The notes: generated by a model not told the origin, from the sequence alone. A stretch of 64,000 nucleotides of DNA from Hyphomicrobiales bacterium (GCA_017305935.1 JAFKJU010000006.1:248001-312000), one strand, 5' to 3'; positions 26,887 through 35,690 are shown, counted from the stretch's first letter. A program made the numbers and translations.

Positions 26887-27675
26887 TCAAAAAGTTGCCG
26901 AGATGCCGCCATCGACCAGCAGGATCTGACCGGTCACGTAGCTGCAGTCGTCGCCGCAGAAGAACATCGCGGCCCGCGCGATCTCCTCAGGCGGCGCAGG
27001 GCGGCGCAAGGGGATGCGTCCGTGGCGGATATAGACGTCGCGGAACCACTCCGTGTCGTGTTCGTGGCCGCTGCCATCCGGCAACAACGCCATGCGCGTA
27101 TCGACGAAGCCCGGGCAGATGCAGTTGACGAGGATGCCGTCGGCCGCCAGATCGACCGAAAGCGCGCGGGTCATGTTGACCACGCCGCCCTTTGCGACCG
27201 CATAGGGCAGGCTGTCGGCCGCCCCGCGGATGCCCATGATCGAGGCGATGTTCACCACCCTGCCTCTTCCGGACCGGGCGAGAAGCGGGGCGCATGCCTG
27301 AACCATCCACAGCGCGGCGTTCTGGTTTATCTCCTGGACCTGCGCATAGCGCGCACGGCTCAGTTCCCTGAGCGGCGTGGCGTCGAGGATCGCGGCATTG
27401 TTCACCAGGATATCCAGCCCGCCGGCCTCCGAAGCGATCCCGGCAAGCTGCGCCGGCACGTCGGGCGCGGTCAGGTCGCAGGCGAGCGTGCCGACCTCGG
27501 CTCCGCCGGCGCGCAGGGCGGCAGCCGTTTCCTCCAGTTGCGCGCCATCGATATCGGCCAGCAGGAGCGAGGCGCCCCGCCTCGCCAGCTCGGCGCCGAT
27601 CGCAGCGCCGATCCCGCGCGCCGCGCCTGTCACGAGCGCACGGCGCCCGCCAAGGGGGTGAAGCTGATCCTTCAT
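26887..27675 (-). CDS. SDR oxidoreductase (sugar dehydrogenase-like)
   Basis: A 262-residue classical SDR with TGAARGIG, LLADID after strand 2 (acidic, NAD type), VNNAAILD, catalytic YAVAK and NCICPGFVDTRMALLPDG. Its ATG overlaps the stop of the upstream dipeptide-type ABC ATPase (ATGA), so transport and first oxidation appear coupled. As the first enzyme gene after the transporter it is a good candidate for the initial sugar dehydrogenase, by analogy with L-fucose or L-rhamnose diketo pathways. This is inference from order. Confidence 0.85.
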   Translation of the reverse strand: MKDQLHPLGGRRALVTGAARGIGAAIGAELARRGASLLLADIDGAQLEETAAALRAGGAEVGTLACDLTAPDVPAQLAGIASEAGGLDILVNNAAILDATPLRELSRARYAQVQEINQNAALWMVQACAPLLARSGRGRVVNIASIMGIRGAADSLPYAVAKGGVVNMTRALSVDLAADGILVNCICPGFVDTRMALLPDGSGHEHDTEWFRDVYIRHGRIPLRRPAPPEEIARAAMFFCGDDCSYVTGQILLVDGGISATF

Positions 27676-28487
27676 TTCAGAGCCTCGTCGATGGGAGAAT
27701 GATGCGCCGGGCGGTCGCGATCGGGGATCGCGGCCAGCAGGCGGCGGGTATAGTCGTGTTTCGGCGCGGCGAAGACCTCATCGGTCCGCCCCTGCTCGAC
27801 GATTTCGCCGAGATACATCACCAGCACACGATCGCAGAGATAACGGATCACCCGCAGATCGTGGGATATGAAGATCAGCGAAAGACCGAGCCGCTTCTGC
27901 AGGTCCAGCAGCAAGGCCAGAACCTGCGCCTGAACCGAGACGTCCAGCCCCGAGACGATCTCGTCGCAGATCAGCACCTTCGGCTCGGACATCAATGCGC
28001 GCGCCAGGTTCACGCGCTGCCTCTGGCCGCCGGAAAGCTGCGAGGGCAACCGTCCGGCCATGTCGGGATGCAGCCCCACCATCTCCAGCATCCGCGCCAC
28101 TCTTGCGGGCCGTTCCTCACGGCTGCCTATCCCGTGGATCGCCAGCGGCTCGGCAAGCGCCTTGCCGATGCGCATGGTCGGGCAAAGCGCGGTGAAGGGA
28201 TCCTGGAACACGTATTGCACATGACGGCGCAGATCGCGCCATTCGCGCCGCGTGGCAACCCTGTCGCCATGGAAGAGGATCTCACCTTTGCTGGCGGTAT
28301 CGATGCCGATCATGATCCGGGAAAGCGTGGTCTTGCCTGATCCGCTCTCGCCGACGATTCCGAGGATTTCGCCCTCGTGCAGATCGGCGCTCACCGTCTT
28401 CAGCGCGCGGTGCTCGACAAGGCGGCCATCGCGGCGCAGGGTGAAGGTCTTGTCGATGCCGCAAGCTTCAATCATGGGTTTGCTCAC
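27672..28487 (-). CDS. Dipeptide/oligopeptide-type ABC transporter ATP-binding protein (DppF/OppF-like)
   Basis: A 271-residue ATPase: Walker A GIVGESGSGKTTLSRIMIG, Q-loop VFQDPFTALCPTMRIG, signature LSGGQRQRVNLARALMSEPK, Walker B LICDEIVSGLDVSVQAQVL. The second-ATPase (F-type) features of this family are present. GTG at 28487 is chosen because AGGAGG lies 6 bp upstream and it overlaps the stop of the D-type ATPase gene; ATG at 28475 is an alternative. Works with the D-type ATPase to drive the B/C permease pair. Confidence 0.9.
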   Translation of the reverse strand: MSKPMIEACGIDKTFTLRRDGRLVEHRALKTVSADLHEGEILGIVGESGSGKTTLSRIMIGIDTASKGEILFHGDRVATRREWRDLRRHVQYVFQDPFTALCPTMRIGKALAEPLAIHGIGSREERPARVARMLEMVGLHPDMAGRLPSQLSGGQRQRVNLARALMSEPKVLICDEIVSGLDVSVQAQVLALLLDLQKRLGLSLIFISHDLRVIRYLCDRVLVMYLGEIVEQGRTDEVFAAPKHDYTRRLLAAIPDRDRPAHHSPIDEALK

Positions 28488-29488
28488 GGCAGGCCTCCTC
28501 TTCCATCCAGGGCAAATCGGTTGCACGCCACCCTGTGGCCCGGCCCTGCCTCGCTCCATGGCGCGCGCCTGACATCGCAGACGCCTTCGACCGAAACCGG
28601 ACAGCGTGACCGGAACGGCGCCCCCGCGCCGACGGCGCCGGGTTTCGGCGTCTGGCCCGGAATGGGCTGCAACGGCGTCTCGCGGCTTGAATGCAAAGTT
28701 GGCGCCGAGCGCAGGAGTCCGCGCGTGTAAGGATGGCACGGATCCTTCAGGACCGTCTGCACCGGCCCCGTTTCCACCGGCTGGCCGGCATACATCACCA
28801 TCAGCCGGCCGCCGACTTCCGCGGCAAGATCGAGATCGTGGGTCACAAAGATAAGCCCAAGGCCAAGCTCGCGCTGGAGACGCTTCAGGAGGGCCACGAT
28901 CTGCGCCTGAATGGACACGTCGAGATTGGTCGTCGCCTCATCGGCTATGATCAGCTTCGGGGCTGCGGCCAGCGCCAGCGCGATCGCCACCCGCTGGCGC
29001 ATGCCGCCCGAAAGTTGCGACGGATAGCTCGCCAGCCGCGCCTCGGGCTCCGGCAGGCCGGCAAGGCCCAGCACCTCGATGGCCCGCGACCGGGCCTGAG
29101 CGCGTGAACAGGCCCGATGGGCGTTCACCACATCCATGATCTGGCGACCGACCGAAAGCAGTGGATTGAGGGCGGCGGCCGGATCCTGGAAGATCATCGC
29201 CATCTGTCCGCCGCGCAATGCACGCCAGTCGCGTGGCGAGAGAGCGCCGAGCGCCCGCCCCTGCCAGTCCATCCGCGTCGCGGTTACGCTGGCCGCGCCC
29301 GGCTGGATATTCATCAGCGCGCGGCACAGCATGGATTTTCCGGAGCCGGATTCTCCGGCGATGACCAGACTTTCACCGGGTTCGAGCCGGAAGCTGACGC
29401 CGTCCACCGCCCGGATCGGGCCGTTGCGGCCGGGAAAGGCGACGGAAAGCTCCGCCACATCGAGAAGTGCCTGTCGCATGGCCGTCAT
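28484..29488 (-). CDS. Dipeptide/oligopeptide-type ABC transporter ATP-binding protein (DppD/OppD-like)
   Basis: A 334-residue D-type ATPase: Walker A IAGESGSGKSMLCRALMNI, Q-loop IFQDPAAALNPLLSVGRQ, signature LSGGMRQRVAIALALAAAPK, Walker B LIIADEATTNLDVSIQAQ, and the C-terminal oligopeptide/dipeptide extension with HPYTRGLLRSAPTL and a four-cysteine-like tail (SRCPVSVEGVCD, VACNRF) that in relatives can carry an iron-sulphur cluster. Overlaps the permease stop upstream by 4 bp. Confidence 0.9.
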   Translation of the reverse strand: MTAMRQALLDVAELSVAFPGRNGPIRAVDGVSFRLEPGESLVIAGESGSGKSMLCRALMNIQPGAASVTATRMDWQGRALGALSPRDWRALRGGQMAMIFQDPAAALNPLLSVGRQIMDVVNAHRACSRAQARSRAIEVLGLAGLPEPEARLASYPSQLSGGMRQRVAIALALAAAPKLIIADEATTNLDVSIQAQIVALLKRLQRELGLGLIFVTHDLDLAAEVGGRLMVMYAGQPVETGPVQTVLKDPCHPYTRGLLRSAPTLHSSRETPLQPIPGQTPKPGAVGAGAPFRSRCPVSVEGVCDVRRAPWSEAGPGHRVACNRFALDGRGGLP

Positions 29489-30372
29489 GCCTCCGTCTCC
29501 TTCGCGCGCAGGCGCTCGCTGCGCGCCTCCATTCCGTCGCCGATCAGCACGAGGCTGAGCGAGGTCATCAGGATCGCCAGGCCGGGAAAGGTCGTGAGCC
29601 ACCATGAGGAGGTGATGTAATCCTTGCCCTCCAGCATGATGCCGCCCCAGCTTGCGGTCGGCGGCTGGATGCCCATGCCGAGGAAGGACAGCGTCGCCTC
29701 GAAGACGATCATCGCGGCGGTCTGCATGGCGGCCAGCACCATCAGCCCCGGAAGAACACCGGGAAAAACATGAAACAGCGAGATCCTCAGCCCCGACGCC
29801 CCGAGGATCTCGGCGGCCTTCACATAGTCCTTGGCGCGCTCCTGCAAGGCGATGGCGCGCACCACCCGCGCCACGCCCGCCCAGCCGGCCAGCACCATCA
29901 GCAGGATGAGCACCGGCACCGAGGGCTTCACCGCGCTGGTGATCGCGATCGCGAGCAGCACATAGGGAAAGGCGAGCTGGATATCGATCATCCGGTCCAC
30001 CACCGGGCGCAGGAACCATGGTCCGAAAGCGCGCAGCATTCCCATCACGGCGCCGAAGGTCAGCGAGCCGATCATGCCCGCGCCGGCGACCAGCAGAGAC
30101 ACCTGGCCACCATAAAGCACGCGCGAGAACAGATCCCTGCCGATGGCGTCGGTGCCGAAAAGATGCTCGGCCGATGGCGGCCTGCGAATGACCTTCAGAT
30201 CGACCGCATTGGGGTCGGCCGGCGCAAGGGCGGGGGCCAGGACGACCGCGGCAAGGATGAGCGCCAGCAGAATGCCGCCCGCCACCAGCGAAACCGGCAG
30301 CTCGTGACGCGCCAGAAAACCGGCGCGCGCTTCGCCTTCGTCCAGGTCGGGAGAATGGGCTGCCATGGTCAT
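29485..30372 (-). CDS. Dipeptide-type ABC transporter permease (DppC/OppC-like)
   Basis: A 295-residue permease with an N-terminal cytoplasmic segment and one helix, then the transporter core. Family marks: LFGTDAIGRDLFSRVLYGGQ (the periplasmic OppC loop), RVVRAIALQERAKDYVKAAE (EAA loop) and FEATLSFLGMGIQPPTASWG near the end. About six transmembrane helices. ATG at 30372 overlaps the PIG-L stop by 4 bp. Pairs with the B-type permease located on the other side of the PIG-L gene, an unusual insertion into the transporter gene order. Confidence 0.9.
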   Translation of the reverse strand: MTMAAHSPDLDEGEARAGFLARHELPVSLVAGGILLALILAAVVLAPALAPADPNAVDLKVIRRPPSAEHLFGTDAIGRDLFSRVLYGGQVSLLVAGAGMIGSLTFGAVMGMLRAFGPWFLRPVVDRMIDIQLAFPYVLLAIAITSAVKPSVPVLILLMVLAGWAGVARVVRAIALQERAKDYVKAAEILGASGLRISLFHVFPGVLPGLMVLAAMQTAAMIVFEATLSFLGMGIQPPTASWGGIMLEGKDYITSSWWLTTFPGLAILMTSLSLVLIGDGMEARSERLRAKETEA

Positions 30373-31088
30373 TTTTCAAACCCCGGCAACAGGTTGAAGG
30401 ATCCGGTGCGCGGATAGGTGCGGACCTCGCGGAATCCCTCTGCAAAGGCTGCTCCGGCGGCGAGCCCGCGCGCCCTGCCATTCGCCATCATCAGGTCGGT
30501 GATGGACGTATCCTCGCCATAGACCGCCCGCATCCAGCTATCCTGGCTCTGATGGCAGAGCAGCATCTGCTTCTTCAGCTCGATGACCGAGGAGATGTCG
30601 ACATAGGCTTCCGGCTGGAAATCCACTCCGCCGACGTTGTCGACATAGAAGATGTGCGGGATCCTGCCTATCGCCGGCAGCGCCGTCTCCACCAGCCGGA
30701 CAGATGCCGGAATGCGTGCGTCCTCGGCAAGCTGGCCCGCGATGCGATGATCGGGATGATAGTCGTTCGGGGCGTGGATGAACATGACATCCGGATCGGC
30801 CTGGCGGATGGCATCGATGAACCGCGTCCGGGTCGGCCGGTCGTTCATCAACCATTCGTCGTCGAAGTCCATCCAGATCATCTCCGCGCCGATCAGGTCG
30901 CAGGACGCCTTCTGCTCCTTCTTGCGCACAGCCGCGATTTCCTCGCGCGAGAGCGTCGCCGAGCCGACATTGCCGTTCGTGGCGATCGCCATGAAGATCG
31001 TGTGTCCAGCCTGCGCATAGAGCGCGAGCGTGCCCGCGCTGCTGCATTCGATATCGTCGGGGTGTGCGCCGATGGCGAGAATGTTCAT
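30369..31088 (-). CDS. PIG-L/LmbE family deacetylase
   Basis: A 239-residue member of the zinc-dependent LmbE/PIG-L family. Zinc ligands are visible in the N-terminal AIGAHPDDIECSSAG (His, Asp-Asp) and in APNDYHPDHRIAG (His-Pro-Asp-His). Relatives remove N-acetyl groups from GlcNAc conjugates and similar. It sits between the two permease genes of the dipeptide-type transporter, overlapping both by 4 bp, so it was probably recruited to process the imported compound. This suggests that the substrate carries an N-acetylated (amino-sugar-like) group. No signal peptide, so it acts in the cytoplasm. Confidence 0.88.
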   Translation of the reverse strand: MNILAIGAHPDDIECSSAGTLALYAQAGHTIFMAIATNGNVGSATLSREEIAAVRKKEQKASCDLIGAEMIWMDFDDEWLMNDRPTRTRFIDAIRQADPDVMFIHAPNDYHPDHRIAGQLAEDARIPASVRLVETALPAIGRIPHIFYVDNVGGVDFQPEAYVDISSVIELKKQMLLCHQSQDSWMRAVYGEDTSITDLMMANGRARGLAAGAAFAEGFREVRTYPRTGSFNLLPGFEK

Positions 31089-32011
31089 GGCTGCTCCATT
31101 CGAATACGGGGGTCGATCGCGGCATAGGTCAGGTCCACCACCAGGTTCACGAGGACGAAGAGGCTCGCCGTCACGATGGTGATGCCCTGGATCAAGGGAT
31201 AGTCGCGCGCTTTCATCGCAACGAGCGCCAGTTCTCCGATGCCGGGAAACGCAAAGATCACTTCGGCGACGATCACGCCGCCCAGCAGGTAGCCGACATC
31301 GACGCCGATCACGGTCAGCAGGGGCAGCAAGGCGTTCTTCAGCGCGTAGACGAAGGTGATGCGGGCCGGGGCCAGCCCGAATGCATGGGCCGTGCGGATA
31401 TATTCCTCGCCGAGCACGCCGCGCATCGAGCTGCGCAGAACCCGCAATTGGGTGGGAACAATCGACAGCGCCACCGCAATTGCCGGGAGGACCAGGCTGG
31501 AAAAGCCATTATATCCGCCGGCAGGCAGCCAGCCCAGGTTCACCGCAAACAGCATCACCAGAAGCGCCCCGGTCCAGAAGACCGGCGCGGACTGGCCAAG
31601 GGTCGCAAGTGCGGTGCTGATCGCCGCCCAGGCCGAGCGCGGCCGGGACGCGGCCATGGCGCCCAGAAAGACCGCCAGCACCATCGACAGGACGAGGGCG
31701 ACGCCCGCCAGCGCCAGCGTTTTTGGCAAGGCCACGAGGATCAGGTCGCTCACCGGCGCCTGAAAGCGGAACGACATGCCCAGATCGCCCTGCACGGCTC
31801 TGGAGACGAACGATCCGAGCTGCTCGATGATCGGCCGGTCGATGCCGAAATCACGGCGATATTGCTCGATGACATCGGGCCTGGCAAATACCGGCGCCCG
31901 AATGCGCGCCGGGTCGCCGGCCGAGAGGCGCAGGACAACGAAGACGGCGACCGTGATGGCCGCGACGACGATTGCGGCCTGGATCACCTGCCGCAGGATA
32001 TAGGATTTCAT
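31085..32011 (-). CDS. Dipeptide-type ABC transporter permease (DppB/OppB-like)
   Basis: A 308-residue permease with the N-terminal family block YILRQVIQAAIVVAAITVAV, then FVVLRLSAGDPARI, the periplasmic loop (FGIDRPIIEQLGSFVSRAVQ then GDLGMSF) and the EAA motif EYIRTAHAFGLAPARITFVY. ATG at 32011 places helix 1 at once; an upstream in-frame start would add ten unrelated residues. Coupled to PIG-L by a 4-bp overlap. Follows the binding-protein gene by 91 bp. Confidence 0.9.
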   Translation of the reverse strand: MKSYILRQVIQAAIVVAAITVAVFVVLRLSAGDPARIRAPVFARPDVIEQYRRDFGIDRPIIEQLGSFVSRAVQGDLGMSFRFQAPVSDLILVALPKTLALAGVALVLSMVLAVFLGAMAASRPRSAWAAISTALATLGQSAPVFWTGALLVMLFAVNLGWLPAGGYNGFSSLVLPAIAVALSIVPTQLRVLRSSMRGVLGEEYIRTAHAFGLAPARITFVYALKNALLPLLTVIGVDVGYLLGGVIVAEVIFAFPGIGELALVAMKARDYPLIQGITIVTASLFVLVNLVVDLTYAAIDPRIRMEQP

Positions 32012-32102
32012 GGCAGTTCCGCCTGAAGGGCAACGCGGCAAGACCCGCGGCCGGGATAAGGTGGACGGCCGGCAGCGCGGTGTCGCGCCACCGGCATGGG
32101 CA

Positions 32103-33641
32103 TCAGGCGCGAGAGGCGCGCGGCACCAGGTTTTCGCCGACCAGCGGTGCGCGGGTGTAATCCTTCACCCGGTTGTTGACGATCGAGTACCAGATCTCGT
32201 CGGTCAGGAAGAAGGTGATCTGGTTCTCCCACAGATACTGGGCGGCGGCCCTTACCGCTGCGGGGCGGTCTTCCACCGTCGCGGCGCGCTGCGCGGCGTG
32301 AAGCGCCTCGAATTTTTCGTCCTTGAGATGAAACACCTGCTCAGCGGCTGCGCCGATATAGGTGCCGAGCACGAAATCGGGATCGTGGTTGAAGATCGCC
32401 AGCGTGTCGAGCGTCATGTCATAGGTGTTGTAGGAGGAACGGTATGCGCCGACCTCGAGCCGCTCCACCTCGACGGAAATGCCGACCTGCTTCAGTGACG
32501 CGGCGATGATCTGGTCGATTTCGAGCTGGTTCGGCACCAGTGTCGTCGTTGCCAGCCGCAGCGTCACGCCGTCCGCGTGAGAGGATTGCGCGATAAGCTC
32601 TCGCGCGCGCTCCGGATTGTACTCGAATTTCGGCTCAAGCGGCTCATAGAAGGACGACGTGGTCGGGAGCGCCGAGTAGTTGACCGGATTGAGGCCACGC
32701 ATCACCGATGCCGCGATCCCTTCGCGGTCGATCGCATGGGCCACCGCCTGGCGCAACTTCACATCCCCCAGCGGGCCATTGTGTTGCATGAGGCCGACGA
32801 TCTGCGAGGGCGGCGACTGGTTGTTGACGTGGAAATCCGCATTGCCCTCGACGCGCGAGAGAAACTCCGCATTGACCCGGGTCAGGATGTCGACCTGGCC
32901 GGTCAAAAGCGCATTGATCCGGGCTTCGGCATCCTCGATGTAGCGGAAGATCACCGTCTTGATTTTCGGCGCTCCACCCCACCAGGAGTCGTTCGCTTCC
33001 AGGGTCACGTCGTTGCCGCTGTAGGAAACGAAGCGATAAGGTCCGGAGCCAAGCGCTCCGATCTTGAAATTGTCCGGATTGTCGATGTTCTTCTTCGGCA
33101 GAATCTTGATGAATGCGAGCGCGTTCAGCACCACGCCGAAGGCGACCGGCGAGACGACCTCGACCTCGGTCGGCGAAGTGATCTTTACGGTGATGCCGGG
33201 CACGACCACCATGGATTGCGCAAGCTGTCCTTCGCCCAGCTTGTCGATGGTCGCCTTGACGTCCTCGGCCGTGACAGGCGCGCCATCGTGGAAGGCAACG
33301 CCTTCGCGCAGCGTCAGGGCGACGGTGCGGTCATCCTTGACCGTCCAGGCCGTGGCGAGGCCCGGTCCGATCTTGCCTTCGGCATCGAAAGAAAGAAGCG
33401 AGTCGTGCACGAGCGACGCGACCTGCTCGTCGACCAGGCCGAAACCGGCCGCCGGATCCCAGTAATTCGAGGTCGGCGGTTCGGCATTGCCGAAAATCAG
33501 CACGCCCTCGGAAACCGTCTGCGCTCCCAGCCGCAGCGGCATCACCGATGCGGCCCCGATTGCTAGAGCGCTGCGCAGGAACGCCCGCCGCCCGGTTACA
33601 AAACCCTGCGCCACCGCGTGCGCCGTTTCTAATTCTGACAT
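32103..33641 (-). CDS. Dipeptide-type ABC transporter substrate-binding protein, family 5, Tat-exported
   Basis: A 512-residue family 5 binding protein. The N-terminus carries a twin-arginine signal: VTGRRAFLRSALAIGAASVM then PLRLGAQT (RRAFLRS matches the RR-x-F-L-x core). The mature protein has LIFGNAEPPTSNYWDPAAGF, then VAFHDGAPVTAEDVKATIDK and the central APPTSxxxP-type region. Tat export implies folding before secretion. First gene of the 13-kb operon; ATG at 33641 has GGGGGGAG just upstream and lies 53 bp after the operator palindrome at 33694-33711. Family 5 proteins bind peptides, but also oligosaccharides and glycosides; the catabolic genes point to a sugar-like ligand. Confidence 0.9.
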   Translation of the reverse strand: MSELETAHAVAQGFVTGRRAFLRSALAIGAASVMPLRLGAQTVSEGVLIFGNAEPPTSNYWDPAAGFGLVDEQVASLVHDSLLSFDAEGKIGPGLATAWTVKDDRTVALTLREGVAFHDGAPVTAEDVKATIDKLGEGQLAQSMVVVPGITVKITSPTEVEVVSPVAFGVVLNALAFIKILPKKNIDNPDNFKIGALGSGPYRFVSYSGNDVTLEANDSWWGGAPKIKTVIFRYIEDAEARINALLTGQVDILTRVNAEFLSRVEGNADFHVNNQSPPSQIVGLMQHNGPLGDVKLRQAVAHAIDREGIAASVMRGLNPVNYSALPTTSSFYEPLEPKFEYNPERARELIAQSSHADGVTLRLATTTLVPNQLEIDQIIAASLKQVGISVEVERLEVGAYRSSYNTYDMTLDTLAIFNHDPDFVLGTYIGAAAEQVFHLKDEKFEALHAAQRAATVEDRPAAVRAAAQYLWENQITFFLTDEIWYSIVNNRVKDYTRAPLVGENLVPRASRA

Positions 33642-34187
33642 TTCTCCCCCCTTTGTCGCTGCCGTCAGTGGCGAATATTGCAGGGGCAAGAAACCATACC
33701 GTATACCGTATGTCAACGCGCCAGAGCCGATAATCTTGGCCGGCGGCGCCAAAGGACGCATGGCAAAGCTCAATCCATGGCGGGCGGCGCCGCCATGGTT
33801 GGCGGTCGGAGTGGCTTTGAAGCGCAGGCGACGACGCCGGAGCGATCACGATCAATGCGCTCAAAAATGATACAAAAACAAAGATATAGCGCCGTTCAGG
33901 CCCAAAAATGCGCCTTTTGTCGCGCTTTTCCACGGCTGCCCGGCCTCTGACGGTGGCGGCAGATGTTTTTTGCAGGGGAATGGCCGCCGGGGGACCGCGC
34001 CTCTCACGCCTCGACGCTCAGCCACGGGGCATTGTCGGCCCAGGCGTGCTCGGAGATGTGCGCCGGTATCTGGCGCCGGAAATTGCGATTTGATAAATCG
34101 GCCAATTTTGGTGGCTTCTCTCGTTGACGTTGCCTTGGGGAACTTGGTCCGCCTATCTCTTGGGCAACCCCCATGAGGCGCGCTTCT
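33642..34187. promoter_or_regulatory. 546-bp divergent intergenic region
   Basis: No convincing gene. It holds the promoter and operator of the long minus-strand operon (operator at 33694-33711) and, further right, the promoter of the orphan plus-strand gene. A short AT-rich stretch lies around 33865-33890. Local open frames here have no recognisable domain. Confidence 0.5.
33694..33711. promoter_or_regulatory. Operator palindrome, copy 2: CCATACCGTATACCGTAT
   Basis: Matches 16 of 18 positions of the site at 20073-20090 (consensus CCATACSGTATWCCGTAT) and sits 53 bp upstream of the binding-protein start, against 52 bp for the other copy. A shared FCD-type GntR operator coordinating both importer operons is the simplest reading. 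Confidence 0.7.
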
Positions 34188-34847
34188 ATGTCGATATTTT
34201 CTGCCGTGCTGGACCGGCGCTACCGCTCTCTCGACCAACTCGACAAGGCGCTTGCCAATTGCAAGACTCTCGCCGATCTGCGCCGGCTTTATCATGCGAC
34301 GATGCCGGGCAAGGAAAGCGGCTACAATACCGCGCATGACATGGATTACTGCTCAGGTGCGGCCTATATGGTGGTGCAATACCTGATCCGCAAAGATCCC
34401 GGCTATCTGCCGTATCAGGAGCAGAAGGAGCTTAGCCCGGACACGTCCGAGACCATCCTGAAGGTCTTGCTGAAGGCGAAGGGTCCCTATTACGGCTATC
34501 TGTGCGCCCGTAGCGGCAGCGCCCATGAATGCGTTTTCGCCAAGACCGGCATGCGATGGGGCTTCTATCAGGCCAACAACACCGGCGAAGGCCATCGAGA
34601 GAATTTCAGCCTGGCGCAGCATCTGAATGCCGGAAAAGGCTTGTTTCCGCCATCATGGAACCGAACGGACATGGACGAGGCGACATTCGTGGAGTTCTTC
34701 CGCGGCCTGACGCAGAGGAATGCTCGGTGGTTGTTCGTCTACAACAGGGACATCACCTCCTGGGCATTGACGCTCAGGTCTTTCGATGGCCGGAGCTTGC
34801 TGGACAAGAGCTTCAAGGCGTCCGCGCCGCCAAGCGCGGGCTCATAA
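34188..34847 (+). CDS. Orphan protein with possible papain-like Cys-His-Asn arrangement
   Basis: A 219-residue protein (224 if ATG at 34173 is used; 34188 has GAGG 9 bp upstream). No family is recognised with certainty. Residue pattern: Cys55 at the start of a predicted helix (DMDYCSGAAYMVVQYLI), His113 in a strand-like segment (SAHECVFAKTGMRWG) followed by FYQANNTGEG at 127-136. A Cys before a helix, a later His, and an Asn/Asp about 15 residues on match the layout of papain-like peptidases of the YopT/C58 and related effector types. No signal peptide. Flanked by unrelated operons and transcribed against the SDR to the right. The protease idea is inference. Confidence 0.6.
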   Translation: MSIFSAVLDRRYRSLDQLDKALANCKTLADLRRLYHATMPGKESGYNTAHDMDYCSGAAYMVVQYLIRKDPGYLPYQEQKELSPDTSETILKVLLKAKGPYYGYLCARSGSAHECVFAKTGMRWGFYQANNTGEGHRENFSLAQHLNAGKGLFPPSWNRTDMDEATFVEFFRGLTQRNARWLFVYNRDITSWALTLRSFDGRSLLDKSFKASAPPSAGS

Positions 34848-34902
34848 CGCATCAGCCCGATCAGCTTTGGGATGGCATTGCCTCGGATGTCAGCGAAAAC
34901 CT

Positions 34903-35667
34903 CTACTTCGCCAGATAGCCGCCATCCGCCTCGTAGCAGGCGCCGGTGACGAAGGACGCCGCGTCCGAGAGCAGGAAGAGGATGACGCTGGTCACTTCGT
35001 CCGGCTGCCCCAGGCGGTCCATCGGATGCAGCGCGGCGGCGGCCTTCTTCTTCTCGTCGCTCAGATGGCTGAGCAGCGGGGTTTCGACGAAGCCCGGCGC
35101 GACGGCGTTGACGCGCACGCCCTGGGTTGCATGATCGAGTGCTGCCGCTTTCGTCAGGCCGATGACGCCGTGCTTTGCCGCCGTATAGGCTGGCTGGCCG
35201 GCAAAGGCGCGAAAACCCATGATCGAGGCGACGTTGACGATCGCGCCACCGCCCTGCGCCAGCATGGCGGGGATCTGGTGGCGCAGGGCATGGAAGACGC
35301 CGGTCAGGTTGACGGCGATGACCCTGTCCCACTGTTCGGCCGGATAGTCCCCGGTCTGGCAGCGCGGCAAGTCGATGCCGGCGGAATTCACCGCGAGATC
35401 GAGCCCGCCGAAATGGTCGACACCTCGCGCGATCGTCTCTGCGACGCTGGAAAAAGCGGTGACGTCGGTTTCCAGCGCCAGCACCTCTGCCTTGCCGAGC
35501 GTCGCGGCAAACTTGTCGAGCCGCGGCCGGTCGCGGTCGGCGAGGATGAGGCTTGCGCCGAGATCGGCCAGGCGCCGGGCGGTCGCCGCGCCGATGCCGG
35601 AGGCGGCGCCGGAGACGAAAGCGACCTTGCCCGCGAAGGCCGCGGGATCGAAGAGGAATGGGGTCAT
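34903..35667 (-). CDS. SDR oxidoreductase
   Basis: A 254-residue classical SDR: SGAASGIG, LILADRD (Asp favours NAD), NSAGID, catalytic YTAAK, NAVAPGFVETPLLSHLSD. It lies 23 bp downstream of the XRE-cupin regulator gene on the same strand and is probably cotranscribed with it and controlled by it. One of six SDRs in the window; substrate unknown. Confidence 0.85.
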   Translation of the reverse strand: MTPFLFDPAAFAGKVAFVSGAASGIGAATARRLADLGASLILADRDRPRLDKFAATLGKAEVLALETDVTAFSSVAETIARGVDHFGGLDLAVNSAGIDLPRCQTGDYPAEQWDRVIAVNLTGVFHALRHQIPAMLAQGGGAIVNVASIMGFRAFAGQPAYTAAKHGVIGLTKAAALDHATQGVRVNAVAPGFVETPLLSHLSDEKKKAAAALHPMDRLGQPDEVTSVILFLLSDAASFVTGACYEADGGYLAK

Positions 35668-35690
35668 GGTCCTGCCTGCCTTGGGCCTGC

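Noticed and set aside
28484-30481. A 665-codon minus-strand open frame covering OppD and part of the C permease
   Set aside because: Only its 3' half is the real DppD/OppD ATPase; the first half is out of frame with the true permease and has no domain.
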